Source: RGIG3009 sp964490085
GTDB lineage: Bacteria > Bacillota > Clostridia > Oscillospirales > Acutalibacteraceae
Length of the DNA stretch: 5,255 bases
Direction of reading: 5' to 3'
NCBI GenBank assembly: GCA_964490085.1
Contig: CAZBAO010000090.1
Location: forward strand, 1 to 5,255
Positions 1-5,246 of the stretch are shown one piece after another. The translations under genes and the position numbers were made by a program. The notes beneath the pieces were generated by a model. The model was not told the origin of the DNA, searched no databases, and saw nothing but the letters and a program-made list of their open reading frames with translations. Positions within the stretch are counted from its first letter, which is position 1. Each line of letters opens with the position of its first letter.

Positions 1-358
1 TGGCATTGATGCCGCGGAAGTCACGAACACGGGGCAGAGCCACGTTGAACAGACGGTCCAGGAACTCGTACATACGCTCACCGCGCAGCGTTACCTTCAC
101 GCCGATGTTCATGCCTTCGCGCAGTTTGAAGTTCGCAACCGACTTCTTCGCCTTGCAGACGACCGGCTTCTGACCGGTGATCGCTGCCAGATCAATGTTG
201 ATCGCATCAATGACCTTCGCATTGTCACGGGCTTCGCCGCAGGCAACGTTGATGACGATCTTGTCCAGCTTCGGGATCTGCATGACACTCTTGTAGCCGA
301 ATTTCTTCATCAGCGCAGGAGCGACATCCTTTTTGTAATACTCTTTTAATCTAGCCAT
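1..358 (-). CDS. rplE: 50S ribosomal protein L5, partial (3' end outside window)
   Basis: L5 binds 5S rRNA and helps build the central protuberance of the 50S subunit, where it contacts S13 and the P-site tRNA. The 119 visible residues begin MARLKEYYKKDVAPALMKKF and are the N-terminal two thirds of a family usually near 180 residues; the C-terminus lies beyond base 1. The family signature is at residues 57-73 (LAAITGQKPVVCKAKKS), followed by the conserved ANFKLREGMNIGVKVTLRGE and, near the cut edge, ALPRVRDFRGI. The start is ATG at 356-358, preceded by a GGGGAGGG-type ribosome binding site at about 368-375. It sits 17 bases downstream of the L24 stop, the normal spc order. Residues C40 and C68 occupy places where Bacillus or E. 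coli L5 usually has other residues. No frameshift is seen. Identity is certain. Confidence 0.98.
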   Translation of the reverse strand, partial: MARLKEYYKKDVAPALMKKFGYKSVMQIPKLDKIVINVACGEARDNAKVIDAINIDLAAITGQKPVVCKAKKSVANFKLREGMNIGVKVTLRGERMYEFLDRLFNVALPRVRDFRGINA

Positions 359-375
359 TACGTATGTCCCTCCCC

Positions 376-708
376 TTACAGTGTCTCGCCGCATTTGTTG
401 CAAACGCGGACCGAGCGATTCTTGCCGTTATCGTCGGCAAACTTTTTATAGGCTACGCGGACCGGCTTTTTGCAGGACGGACAAATGACCTGCACCTTGC
501 TGGCGTACAGCGCGCCTTCGGCTTCGACGATGCCGCCGGGATCGCCCGCTTTGCGGGGCTTGACATGCTTTTTGACCATGTTCAGACCCTCAACGATGAC
601 CTTGCCCTCTTTCGGGCTGACCTCTAAGACCTTGCCCTTTTTGCCCTTGTCATCACCGCTGATAACGAGGACGGTATCGTCCTTTTTCACATGAAGTTTG
701 TTACTCAA
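376..708 (-). CDS. rplX: 50S ribosomal protein L24, zinc-ribbon (four-cysteine) form
   Basis: L24 is an early 23S rRNA-binding assembly protein that ends up near the exit-tunnel mouth. From the start chosen here it has 110 residues. A KOW domain fills about residues 9-35 (HVKKDDTVLVISGDDKGKKG), and the C-terminal part carries CPSC (76-79) and CNKC (103-106), a C-x2-C-x23-C-x2-C arrangement expected to bind zinc. Many Bacillota share this cysteine form; E. coli L24 lacks it. The start is a choice. A GTG at 715-717 would give 113 residues (MPKLSN...), but the ribosome binding site GGAGG at 717-721 shares its last G with that GTG. The in-frame TTG at 706-708 lies 8 bases beyond GGAGG and gives an N-terminus (MSNKLHVKK) that fits family members better. 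TTG is therefore preferred, with GTG as the alternative. It lies just downstream of L14. Confidence 0.93.
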   Translation of the reverse strand: MSNKLHVKKDDTVLVISGDDKGKKGKVLEVSPKEGKVIVEGLNMVKKHVKPRKAGDPGGIVEAEGALYASKVQVICPSCKKPVRVAYKKFADDNGKNRSVRVCNKCGETL

Positions 709-716
709 TTTCGGCA

Positions 717-722
717 CCTCCC
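717..722 (-). promoter_or_regulatory. Ribosome binding site of rplX, overlapping a GTG codon
   Basis: The minus strand reads ATGGGAGGTGCCG across 724-712. GGAGGTG is fully complementary to the 3' end of typical 16S rRNA, so the nominal GTG start (715-717) is part of the Shine-Dalgarno pairing itself. The spacing to the downstream TTG (706-708) is 8 bases, which is normal. This site decides the L24 start in favour of TTG. An out-of-frame ATG at 722-724 shares its A with the L14 TGA stop and runs only seven codons to a TAA at 701-703. Confidence 0.75.
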
Positions 723-723
723 A

Positions 724-1092
724 TCACAGCACTTCGGGAGCGAGGCTTAAGATCTTGAGATATTCTTTCTCTCTCAGCTCTCTCGCTACCGGCCCAAAGA
801 TACGAGTACCTCTGGGGTTCTTGTCATCACGGATGATGACGGCTGCGTTCTCGTCGAAACGGATGTACGTGCCATCCTCACGACGAACGCCTTTCACTGT
901 ACGAACGATGACGGCCTTGACCACATCGCCCTTTTTCACAACGCCGCCGGGTGCTGCTTTTTTAACAGAAGCAACCACAACGTCGCCGATATTTGCATAC
1001 CTCCGGCCGGAACCACCGAGAACGCGAATGCACATAAGCTCCTTCGCACCGGTGTTGTCGGCAACTTTGAGGTAGGTCTGCTGTTGTACCAC
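724..1092 (-). CDS. rplN: 50S ribosomal protein L14
   Basis: L14 binds 23S rRNA at the subunit interface, contacts L19 and 16S rRNA, and is the docking site of the silencing factor RsfS in bacteria. The 122-residue product has the standard family length and reads MVQQQTYLKVADNTGAKELM at its N-terminus. The family signature lies at about residues 59-86 (KAVIVRTVKG, then DGTYIRFDENAAVI), followed by PRGTRIFGPVARELR. The start is GTG at 1090-1092; AGGAGG at 1101-1106 lies 8 bases upstream, and no better ATG exists. The gene follows S17 after 29 bases. In E. coli the spc promoter lies at this boundary; here no promoter or terminator is visible, so read-through from the S10 block is inferred. No lesion is seen. 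Confidence 0.98.
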   Translation of the reverse strand: MVQQQTYLKVADNTGAKELMCIRVLGGSGRRYANIGDVVVASVKKAAPGGVVKKGDVVKAVIVRTVKGVRREDGTYIRFDENAAVIIRDDKNPRGTRIFGPVARELREKEYLKILSLAPEVL

Positions 1093-1121
1093 AGTGTGTT
1101 CCTCCTTTCAGATTGACCGAC

Positions 1122-1379
1122 TTATTTCGCCTTCTCGATGATGTGATCGACGCGCCAGTGCTTGTCTTTCGACATCGGGCGGGTCTCCATGACCATAACA
1201 CGATCGCCTACACGGCACTCGTTGTTCTCATCGTGGGCTTTCAGCTTCACGGTATGTTTCACGATTTTCTTGTAAAGCGGATGACGGACGTTGTCCTCGA
1301 CGGCGACCACAACGGTCTTATCCATCTTGTCGCTGACGACGAGTCCGGTCCGTGTTTTTCTAAGATTCCGTTCGCTCAC
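1122..1379 (-). CDS. rpsQ: 30S ribosomal protein S17
   Basis: S17 is a primary 16S rRNA binder of the 5' domain with an OB fold, important early in 30S assembly. The 85 residues match the usual size. After a basic N-terminus (MSERNLRKTRTGLVVSDKMD) come KTVVVAVE, the HPLYKKIVKHT segment, and the family signature GDRVMVMETRPMS at residues 58-70. The start is GTG at 1377-1379, with AGGAGG at 1387-1392 seven bases upstream; no in-frame ATG competes. It follows L29 by 17 bases and precedes L14 by 29 bases, so it is the last gene of the S10 block in the classical division. Nothing is abnormal apart from the GTG start. Confidence 0.98.
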   Translation of the reverse strand: MSERNLRKTRTGLVVSDKMDKTVVVAVEDNVRHPLYKKIVKHTVKLKAHDENNECRVGDRVMVMETRPMSKDKHWRVDHIIEKAK

Positions 1380-1396
1380 AATGTTTCCTCCTTCCG

Positions 1397-1612
1397 TTAC
1401 GCTTCTGCGCCGTTCTTAAGTTCGTTCTCGCGGATGATCGTTTTGACGACCGCGATCTCTTTCTTAACGGCTTTCAGACGCATCGGATTCTCCAACTGGT
1501 TGATCGCGTGCTGGAATCTCAGGTTGAACAGTTCCTCTTTGAGGTCCGCAAGCTTCTTTTCCAGCTCGGTTTCATTCAGTTCTCTGATTTTCTGGATCTC
1601 AGTGGACTTCAT
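1397..1612 (-). CDS. rpmC: 50S ribosomal protein L29
   Basis: L29 is a small, two-helix protein at the exit-tunnel rim, next to L23, where it contributes to the platform for trigger factor and the signal recognition particle. The 71 residues are near the family norm (60-70). They form two predicted helices: residues 4-37, rich in E, K and L, and residues 44-65, with the typical LFNLRFQHAINQLENPMRLK joining them. The ATG at 1610-1612 overlaps the L16 TGA stop in an ATGA arrangement (4-base overlap). Only a weak GGTGAG site (1618-1623) is seen, five bases before the start, unlike the strong sites of its neighbours. Translation is therefore probably coupled to L16 (inference). Confidence 0.97.
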   Translation of the reverse strand: MKSTEIQKIRELNETELEKKLADLKEELFNLRFQHAINQLENPMRLKAVKKEIAVVKTIIRENELKNGAEA

Positions 1613-2037
1613 TCCTGCTCACCATCCGTTTCTTCCTTGCAAACGAATTTGCATTTGATGGGCAGCTTGTTGGCTGCGAGTCTCATAGCTTCTCTGGCGG
1701 TCTCCTCCGGAACGCCGGCGATCTCAAACATCACGCGGCCGGGCTTGACAACGGCTACCCAGTATTCGGGAGAACCTTTACCGGAACCCATTCGGGTCTC
1801 AGCGGGCTTCTCGGTTACCGGCTTGTCAGGGAAGATCTTGATCCATACCTGACCTCCACGCTTAATGTAACGGGTCATGGCGATACGGGCGGCCTCGATC
1901 TGATTGGATTTGATCCAAGCGGGCTCTAACGCCACCAGACCGAAATCACCGTAGGTGACCTTGTTGCCGCGAAGGGCCTTTCCGGTAAGGCGGCCTCTCT
2001 GAACGCGGCGGAACTTAACTCTCTTCGGTAACAGCAT
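1609..2037 (-). CDS. rplP: 50S ribosomal protein L16
   Basis: L16 joins late in 50S assembly, binding 23S rRNA near the A-site tRNA elbow and the base of the L7/L12 stalk region. The 142 residues are typical of the family, with a slightly long acidic tail (EETDGEQE). Visible landmarks are the N-terminus MLLPKRVKFRRVQRG, the block QIEAARIAMTRYIKRGGQVWIKIFP at residues 46-70, and the second family signature RMGSGKG at 82-88, followed by AVVKPGRVMFEIAGV. The ATG at 2035-2037 shares one base with the S3 TAA stop (TAATG), and an AGGAGG at 2047-2052, inside the S3 coding end, lies 9 bases upstream. Cysteines C129 and C133 sit in the tail. Its own stop overlaps the L29 start. Confidence 0.98.
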   Translation of the reverse strand: MLLPKRVKFRRVQRGRLTGKALRGNKVTYGDFGLVALEPAWIKSNQIEAARIAMTRYIKRGGQVWIKIFPDKPVTEKPAETRMGSGKGSPEYWVAVVKPGRVMFEIAGVPEETAREAMRLAANKLPIKCKFVCKEETDGEQE

Positions 2038-2702
2038 TACTTGCGGCCTCCTTCCCGACGGGGCTTCGCTGCGCCGGCAAGAACCTCACCGCGGTAGATC
2101 CACACCTTAACACCGATGCGGCCGTAGGTGGTGTTCGCCTCTGCGAAACCGTAGTCGATATCCGCACGCAGGGTCTGCAGCGGAATCGTACCCTCGTGGT
2201 ACTGTTCAGTACGCGCAATTTCCGCACCGTTCAAACGACCGGAAACCTGCGTTTTGATACCTCTTGCGCCGAGCTTCATCGCACGGCCGATGCACTGCTT
2301 CATCGCACGGCGGAAAGCAATGCGCTTCTCTAACTGCTGAGCGATGTTCTCTGCAACCAGCTGAGCGTTGGTATCGGGGTTTTTGATCTCCACGATATTC
2401 ACCAGCGTGGTCTTGCCAAGCATCTTCTCGCAAGACAAGCGGAGCTTCTCGATCTCAGCGCCGCCCTTACCGATCACCAGACCGGGCTTTGCACAATGAA
2501 TGTTCACACGCACGCGAGTCGCATCGCGCTCGATCTCGATCTTCGAGATGCCGGCAGCGTACAGCGTCTTCTTCAGGTACTCACGCAGCTTGTAGTCGGA
2601 AACGATCGTATCACCGATCTGATTCTTTTTCACAAACCAACGGGAATCCCAATCTTTAATGACACCGACGCGCAGGCCGTGGGGATTAACTTTCTGTCCC
2701 AT
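2037..2702 (-). CDS. rpsC: 30S ribosomal protein S3
   Basis: S3 lies in the 30S head at the mRNA entry channel and takes part in the ribosomal mRNA helicase activity together with S4 and S5. The 221 residues are normal for the family. The N-terminus MGQKVNPHGLRVGVIKDWDS is diagnostic. A type II KH domain covers about residues 40-110, with the RNA-binding GLVIGKGGAEIEKL loop at 74-87. The C-terminal domain contains FRRAMKQ at 130-136, where R131, R132 and K135 match the positions tied to helicase function in E. coli, and then GARGIKTQVSGRLNGAEIAR. The ATG at 2700-2702 follows AGGAGGAGG by six bases. It lies 18 bases after L22 and overlaps L16 by one base. Confidence 0.98.
   Translation of the reverse strand: MGQKVNPHGLRVGVIKDWDSRWFVKKNQIGDTIVSDYKLREYLKKTLYAAGISKIEIERDATRVRVNIHCAKPGLVIGKGGAEIEKLRLSCEKMLGKTTLVNIVEIKNPDTNAQLVAENIAQQLEKRIAFRRAMKQCIGRAMKLGARGIKTQVSGRLNGAEIARTEQYHEGTIPLQTLRADIDYGFAEANTTYGRIGVKVWIYRGEVLAGAAKPRREGGRK
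2047..2052 (-). promoter_or_regulatory. Ribosome binding site of rplP inside the rpsC 3' end
   Basis: AGGAGG lies 9 bases before the L16 ATG and forms part of the codons for the EGGRK end of S3. Because the L16 start overlaps the S3 stop, the site is covered by ribosomes finishing S3, which favours translational coupling (inference). Confidence 0.8.
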
Positions 2703-2720
2703 AATCGTCCTCCTCCTCGC

Positions 2721-3056
2721 TTATTCCTTTTCCGTAAGCACGACGGTGATGTGCGAAGTCCGCTTTTCGATGCGGAACGCACGACCCTGTGCTCTCGGAC
2801 GGACGCGCTTGAGAATGGGGCCGGGGCATACAAAGCACTGTGATACAACCAGATTCTGGCGGTCCATGTTGTAATTGTTTTCGGCGTTGGCCAGCGCGGA
2901 TTTCAGAACCTTGTAAACAGGCTCGCCGGCGGCCTTGGAAATGTTCTTGGTAATCGCAAGTGCGACATCAACCGGTTTATTGCGGATGAGGTCGAGAACA
3001 ATTTTCACTTTGCGAGGGGACATACGGACATAGGTAACTTGTGCCCTTGCTTCCAT
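2721..3056 (-). CDS. rplV: 50S ribosomal protein L22
   Basis: L22 touches all domains of 23S rRNA; its long beta-hairpin reaches into the exit tunnel opposite L4, where mutations can give macrolide resistance. The 111 residues match the family (about 110). The N-terminal block is MEARAQVTYVRMSPRKVKIV, followed by DLIRNKPVDVALA, and the C-terminal hairpin plus signature is GPILKRVRPRAQGRAFRI at residues 79-96, ending KRTSHITVVLTEKE. No insertion or deletion of the macrolide-resistance type is obvious in the hairpin. A cysteine pair, CFVC at 74-77, lies just before the hairpin, where many homologues have residues such as DEGP after an alanine-rich strand. The ATG at 3054-3056 follows AAAGGAGAG by seven bases. 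S19 ends 23 bases upstream. Confidence 0.98.
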   Translation of the reverse strand: MEARAQVTYVRMSPRKVKIVLDLIRNKPVDVALAITKNISKAAGEPVYKVLKSALANAENNYNMDRQNLVVSQCFVCPGPILKRVRPRAQGRAFRIEKRTSHITVVLTEKE

Positions 3057-3079
3057 AGTGTTTCTCTCCTTTCAACCGC

Positions 3080-3352
3080 TTACTTCGTTGTTTTCGATCC
3101 GACGTGACCGCGGAACGTACGAGTGGGGGCGAACTCGCCCAGCTTGTGACCGACCATGTCCTCGGTGACGTACACCGGTACATGCTTCCGACCGTCATGC
3201 ACCGCGATGGTGTGACCGACGAAATCCGGGAAAATCGTGGAGGCACGGCTCCAGGTCTTTAAAATGCGCTTTTCACCGGCGGCATTCATTTCTTGAATCC
3301 TTTTCAACAGAACAGGCTGTACGAAAGGACCCTTCTTTACGCTTCTACCCAT
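3080..3352 (-). CDS. rpsS: 30S ribosomal protein S19
   Basis: S19 sits in the 30S head with S13, near the A-site finger bridge and the tRNA anticodon arm region. The 90 residues are standard. It begins MGRSVKKGPFVQPVLLKRIQ, has the KTWSRASTIFPDFVG block at 32-46, and carries the family signature at about residues 50-75 (AVHDGRKHVPVYVTEDMVGH, then KLGEF), ending with TFRGHVGSKTTK. The ATG at 3350-3352 follows AAAGGAG with about 11-12 bases of spacing, slightly long for the operon. It lies 21 bases after L2 and 23 bases before L22. No abnormality is seen. Confidence 0.98.
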   Translation of the reverse strand: MGRSVKKGPFVQPVLLKRIQEMNAAGEKRILKTWSRASTIFPDFVGHTIAVHDGRKHVPVYVTEDMVGHKLGEFAPTRTFRGHVGSKTTK

Positions 3353-3373
3353 AAATGATGAATCTCCTTTCGC

Positions 3374-4207
3374 TTACTTGCCGTTGCGGCGCTTCACGAT
3401 AAATTTATCGGAGGCCTTGTGATGCTTACGGGTCTTGTAGCCCAGAGCCGGTTTACCCCAAGGAGTGACCGGGCCGGGACGACCGATGGGCGACTTACCT
3501 TCACCACCGCCGTGGGGGTGATCGCAGGGGTTCATAACAGAACCGCGAACGGTCGGGCGCCAGCCCATGTGACGCTTACGACCGGCTTTACCGATCTTCA
3601 CGTTCTCATGCTCTAAGTTACCGACCTGACCGATCGTCGCCATGCAGTTCAGCGGGATGTTGCGCATCTCGCCGGAGGGCAGACGAACCATCGCCATGTT
3701 GTTCTCTTTACCGACCAACTGAGCCATCACACCGGCGGCACGAGCGAGCTGAGCGCCCTTGCCGGGATACAACTCCACGTTGTGGATGAAGGTACCGGTG
3801 GGGATGTTGGCCATCGGCAATGCGTTACCGGGTTTGATATCCGCTCCCGTACCGGCGGAGATCACATCTCCGACCGACAGGCCCTGCGGAGCAACGATGT
3901 AACGCTTCTCGCCGTCCTCGTACTGCACGAGCGCGATGTTCGCGCTGCGGTTCGGATCGTATTCCAGCGTCAACACGGTGGCGTTCATATCCAGCTTGTT
4001 GCGCTTGAAATCGATGATGCGGTACTTGCGGCGGTTTCCGCCGCCGCGATGGCGGACGGTGATGCGACCGTAGCTGTTACGGCCGGCTTTCTTTTCCAGA
4101 GGAGCCAGCAGGCTCTTTTCCGGCGCTACCTTGGACAAACCACTGTAATCCAAAACGGACATACCGCGGCGTCCGGGAGTCGTCGGTTTATAAAACTTTG
4201 TAGGCAT
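3374..4207 (-). CDS. rplB: 50S ribosomal protein L2
   Basis: L2 is one of the most conserved ribosomal proteins; it binds 23S rRNA domain IV, is needed for subunit association, and approaches the peptidyl transferase centre. The 277 residues match the family (about 275). An N-terminal OB-like domain covers roughly residues 40-120 (RITVRHRGGGNRRKYRIIDF at 48-67), an SH3-like domain about 130-200 (VELYPGKGAQLARAAG, then VRLPSGEMR), and the extended C-terminal tail holds MNPCDHPHGGGEG at 225-237. H230 corresponds to the histidine numbered 229 in E. coli. C228 replaces the N or V seen in Bacillus and E. coli. The ATG at 4205-4207 follows AAGGAG (4219-4224) by 11 bases. A 106-base spacer separates it from L23, the largest gap in the window. 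Confidence 0.98.
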   Translation of the reverse strand: MPTKFYKPTTPGRRGMSVLDYSGLSKVAPEKSLLAPLEKKAGRNSYGRITVRHRGGGNRRKYRIIDFKRNKLDMNATVLTLEYDPNRSANIALVQYEDGEKRYIVAPQGLSVGDVISAGTGADIKPGNALPMANIPTGTFIHNVELYPGKGAQLARAAGVMAQLVGKENNMAMVRLPSGEMRNIPLNCMATIGQVGNLEHENVKIGKAGRKRHMGWRPTVRGSVMNPCDHPHGGGEGKSPIGRPGPVTPWGKPALGYKTRKHHKASDKFIVKRRNGK

Positions 4208-4313
4208 TCCGATTCTCTCTCCTTTTTCTTGGCTTTGCGGGACACGGCCGCTTCTCTGTGGTCAGAGGGTGCCCCATACGTTGCCGCGACCTTTGTATAT
4301 TCGGCGGCGCCCC
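4208..4313 (-). other. L23-L2 intergenic spacer with two possible RNA hairpins
   Basis: This 106-base non-coding stretch is far longer than any other junction here (29 bases or less). On the minus-strand transcript, a first stem can form between GCCGC (4304-4308) and GCGGC (4283-4287), with a 16-base loop. A second, two-tier stem pairs GGGGCAC (4269-4275) with GTGTCCC (4239-4245), seven pairs including one G-U, and encloses a perfect five-pair hairpin CTCTG/CAGAG (4263-4267 and 4254-4258) with the loop ACCA. The second stem ends about 14 bases before the L2 ribosome binding site. No run of T follows either stem, so a Rho-independent terminator is unlikely. A role in processing or in tuning L2 translation is possible but is only inference. 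I saw no convincing -35/-10 promoter. Confidence 0.4.
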
Positions 4314-4604
4314 TTAGAACATACCGTCGAAGAACTCGATGGTCTTGGAGTCGGGCTTTAAGGTGACGACGGCTTTCTTCCAATCGGAGGTGTAGCCCTC
4401 GTTACGGCCCATGCGGCGCAGATGGCCTTTCATGCTGATGGTATTGACCTTAGCGACCTTAACACCGAAGATCTCCTCCACCGCTTTGGCGATCTCAATT
4501 TTGTTCGCGCTGTCAGCAACGCGGAAGGTGTACTTCTTTTCGGGAAGCAACGACACCGCTTTTTCGGTGATGACCGGCGCGAGAATGATATCACGTGCGT
4601 TCAT
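4314..4604 (-). CDS. rplW: 50S ribosomal protein L23
   Basis: L23 binds 23S rRNA domain III at the exit-tunnel mouth and is the main docking site for trigger factor and the signal recognition particle. The 96 residues are typical of the bacterial family. It begins MNARDIILAPVITEKAVSLL, where IITEK/VITEK is a family hallmark, continues KYTFRVADSANKIEIAKAVE, then the conserved block EEIFGVKVAKVNTISMKG at 43-60, and ends with WKKAVVTLKPDSKTIEFFDG. The ATG at 4602-4604 shares one base with the L4 TAA stop (TAATG). AGGAGG at 4615-4620, encoded within the last L4 codons, lies 10 bases upstream, so coupling to L4 is likely. It is followed by the unusually long spacer before L2. Confidence 0.98.
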   Translation of the reverse strand: MNARDIILAPVITEKAVSLLPEKKYTFRVADSANKIEIAKAVEEIFGVKVAKVNTISMKGHLRRMGRNEGYTSDWKKAVVTLKPDSKTIEFFDGMF

Positions 4605-5227
4605 TATGCGTATACCTCCTCGATCTGAGCGACGGCATCCTTCACCACGATAAAGGTATCGCAGTTGAGGACGTCATATACGTTCAAAGTGTTGACCAGA
4701 GCGGTCTTCACACCGGGGATGTTGCGGGCAGAGAGGATCACGTTGTCGTTCTTCTCGGGAAGAACCATCAGAACCTTCTTGCCGGCATTCAAAGCGCCCA
4801 GCATGGTGGCAACCGTTTTGGTTTTGATCTCGTCCATCGACAGGCTGTCGAGAACCAGCATCTCGCCGGCGAGCACCTTAGAGGAGAACGCAGACTTGAG
4901 AGCCAGACGGCGAACCTTCTTGGGCAGCACATAGTTGTAGCTGCGGGGCTTCGGGCCCAGCGCGATACCGCCGTGCGTCCACTGAGGAGCGCGGGTGGAA
5001 CCCTGACGGGCGTGTCCGGTACCCTTCTGTCTCCACGGCTTCTTACCGCCGCCGCGAACTTCCGCACGGGTGAGGGTGGACTGAGTGCCCTGACGCTGAT
5101 TGGCCAGGTAGTTGACTACGGCGCTGTGCAGGACGGTCGCATTGGGGGTGATACCGAAAACGGCATCGCTCAGCTCCATGGTGCCGGTCTGCTTGCCGGT
5201 CATATCAAAAGTAGATACTGTAGCCAT
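4604..5227 (-). CDS. rplD: 50S ribosomal protein L4
   Basis: L4 binds 23S rRNA domain I and extends a loop into the exit tunnel facing L22; in E. coli it also represses its own operon through the S10 leader, but that leader lies outside this window, so autoregulation cannot be judged here. The 207 residues are normal. The N-terminus MATVSTFDMTGKQTGTMELS leads to the extended tunnel loop at about residues 54-95, with RAEVRGGGKKPWRQKGTGHA and RQGSTRAPQWTHGG, followed by GPKPRSYNYVLPKK. The C-terminal Rossmann-like part holds LVLDSL and the VLMVLP strand. The ATG at 5225-5227 follows AAGGAGG by eight bases. The WTHGG in the loop differs slightly from the RGGG of Bacillus. It overlaps L23 by one base. 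Confidence 0.98.
   Translation of the reverse strand: MATVSTFDMTGKQTGTMELSDAVFGITPNATVLHSAVVNYLANQRQGTQSTLTRAEVRGGGKKPWRQKGTGHARQGSTRAPQWTHGGIALGPKPRSYNYVLPKKVRRLALKSAFSSKVLAGEMLVLDSLSMDEIKTKTVATMLGALNAGKKVLMVLPEKNDNVILSARNIPGVKTALVNTLNVYDVLNCDTFIVVKDAVAQIEEVYA
4615..4620 (-). promoter_or_regulatory. Ribosome binding site of rplW inside the rplD 3' end
   Basis: AGGAGG forms part of the codons for the EEVYA C-terminus of L4 and stands 10 bases before the L23 ATG. The same bases serve as L4 coding sequence and L23 initiation signal, which supports coupled translation (inference). Confidence 0.8.
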
Positions 5228-5246
5228 TGTCTATTTCCTCCTTCCC

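Noticed and set aside
701..724. Seven-codon ORF overlapping the L14 stop as a leader peptide
   Set aside because: It has no ribosome binding site of its own and no notable codon run, so it is noted only as context for the L24 start.
1113..1658. Plus-strand open frame (181 codons) opposite S17 and L29
   Set aside because: It is antisense to S17, L29 and the L16 end. The hydrophobic C-terminal half (many S, F and L) is what reverse complements of lysine- and glutamate-rich genes give, so the apparent membrane character is an artefact.
4239..4275. Rho-independent terminator after L23
   Set aside because: The stem is plausible, but the sequence after it on the transcript is GCAAAGCC, with no T-run; downstream genes also need continued transcription.
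3782..4366. Long plus-strand open frame (194 codons) opposite L2, the spacer and part of L23
   Set aside because: It lies antisense to two certain genes, has no recognisable domain, and its product is rich in R, A, V and D as expected for a shadow frame of GC-rich coding DNA. No ribosome binding site of the AGGAGG type used here precedes it.
4126..4383. Minus-strand 85-codon frame crossing the L23-L2 spacer
   Set aside because: It overlaps the ends of both L23 and L2 in another frame, starts inside L23 without a ribosome binding site, and has no family features. It does not explain the spacer as a gene.
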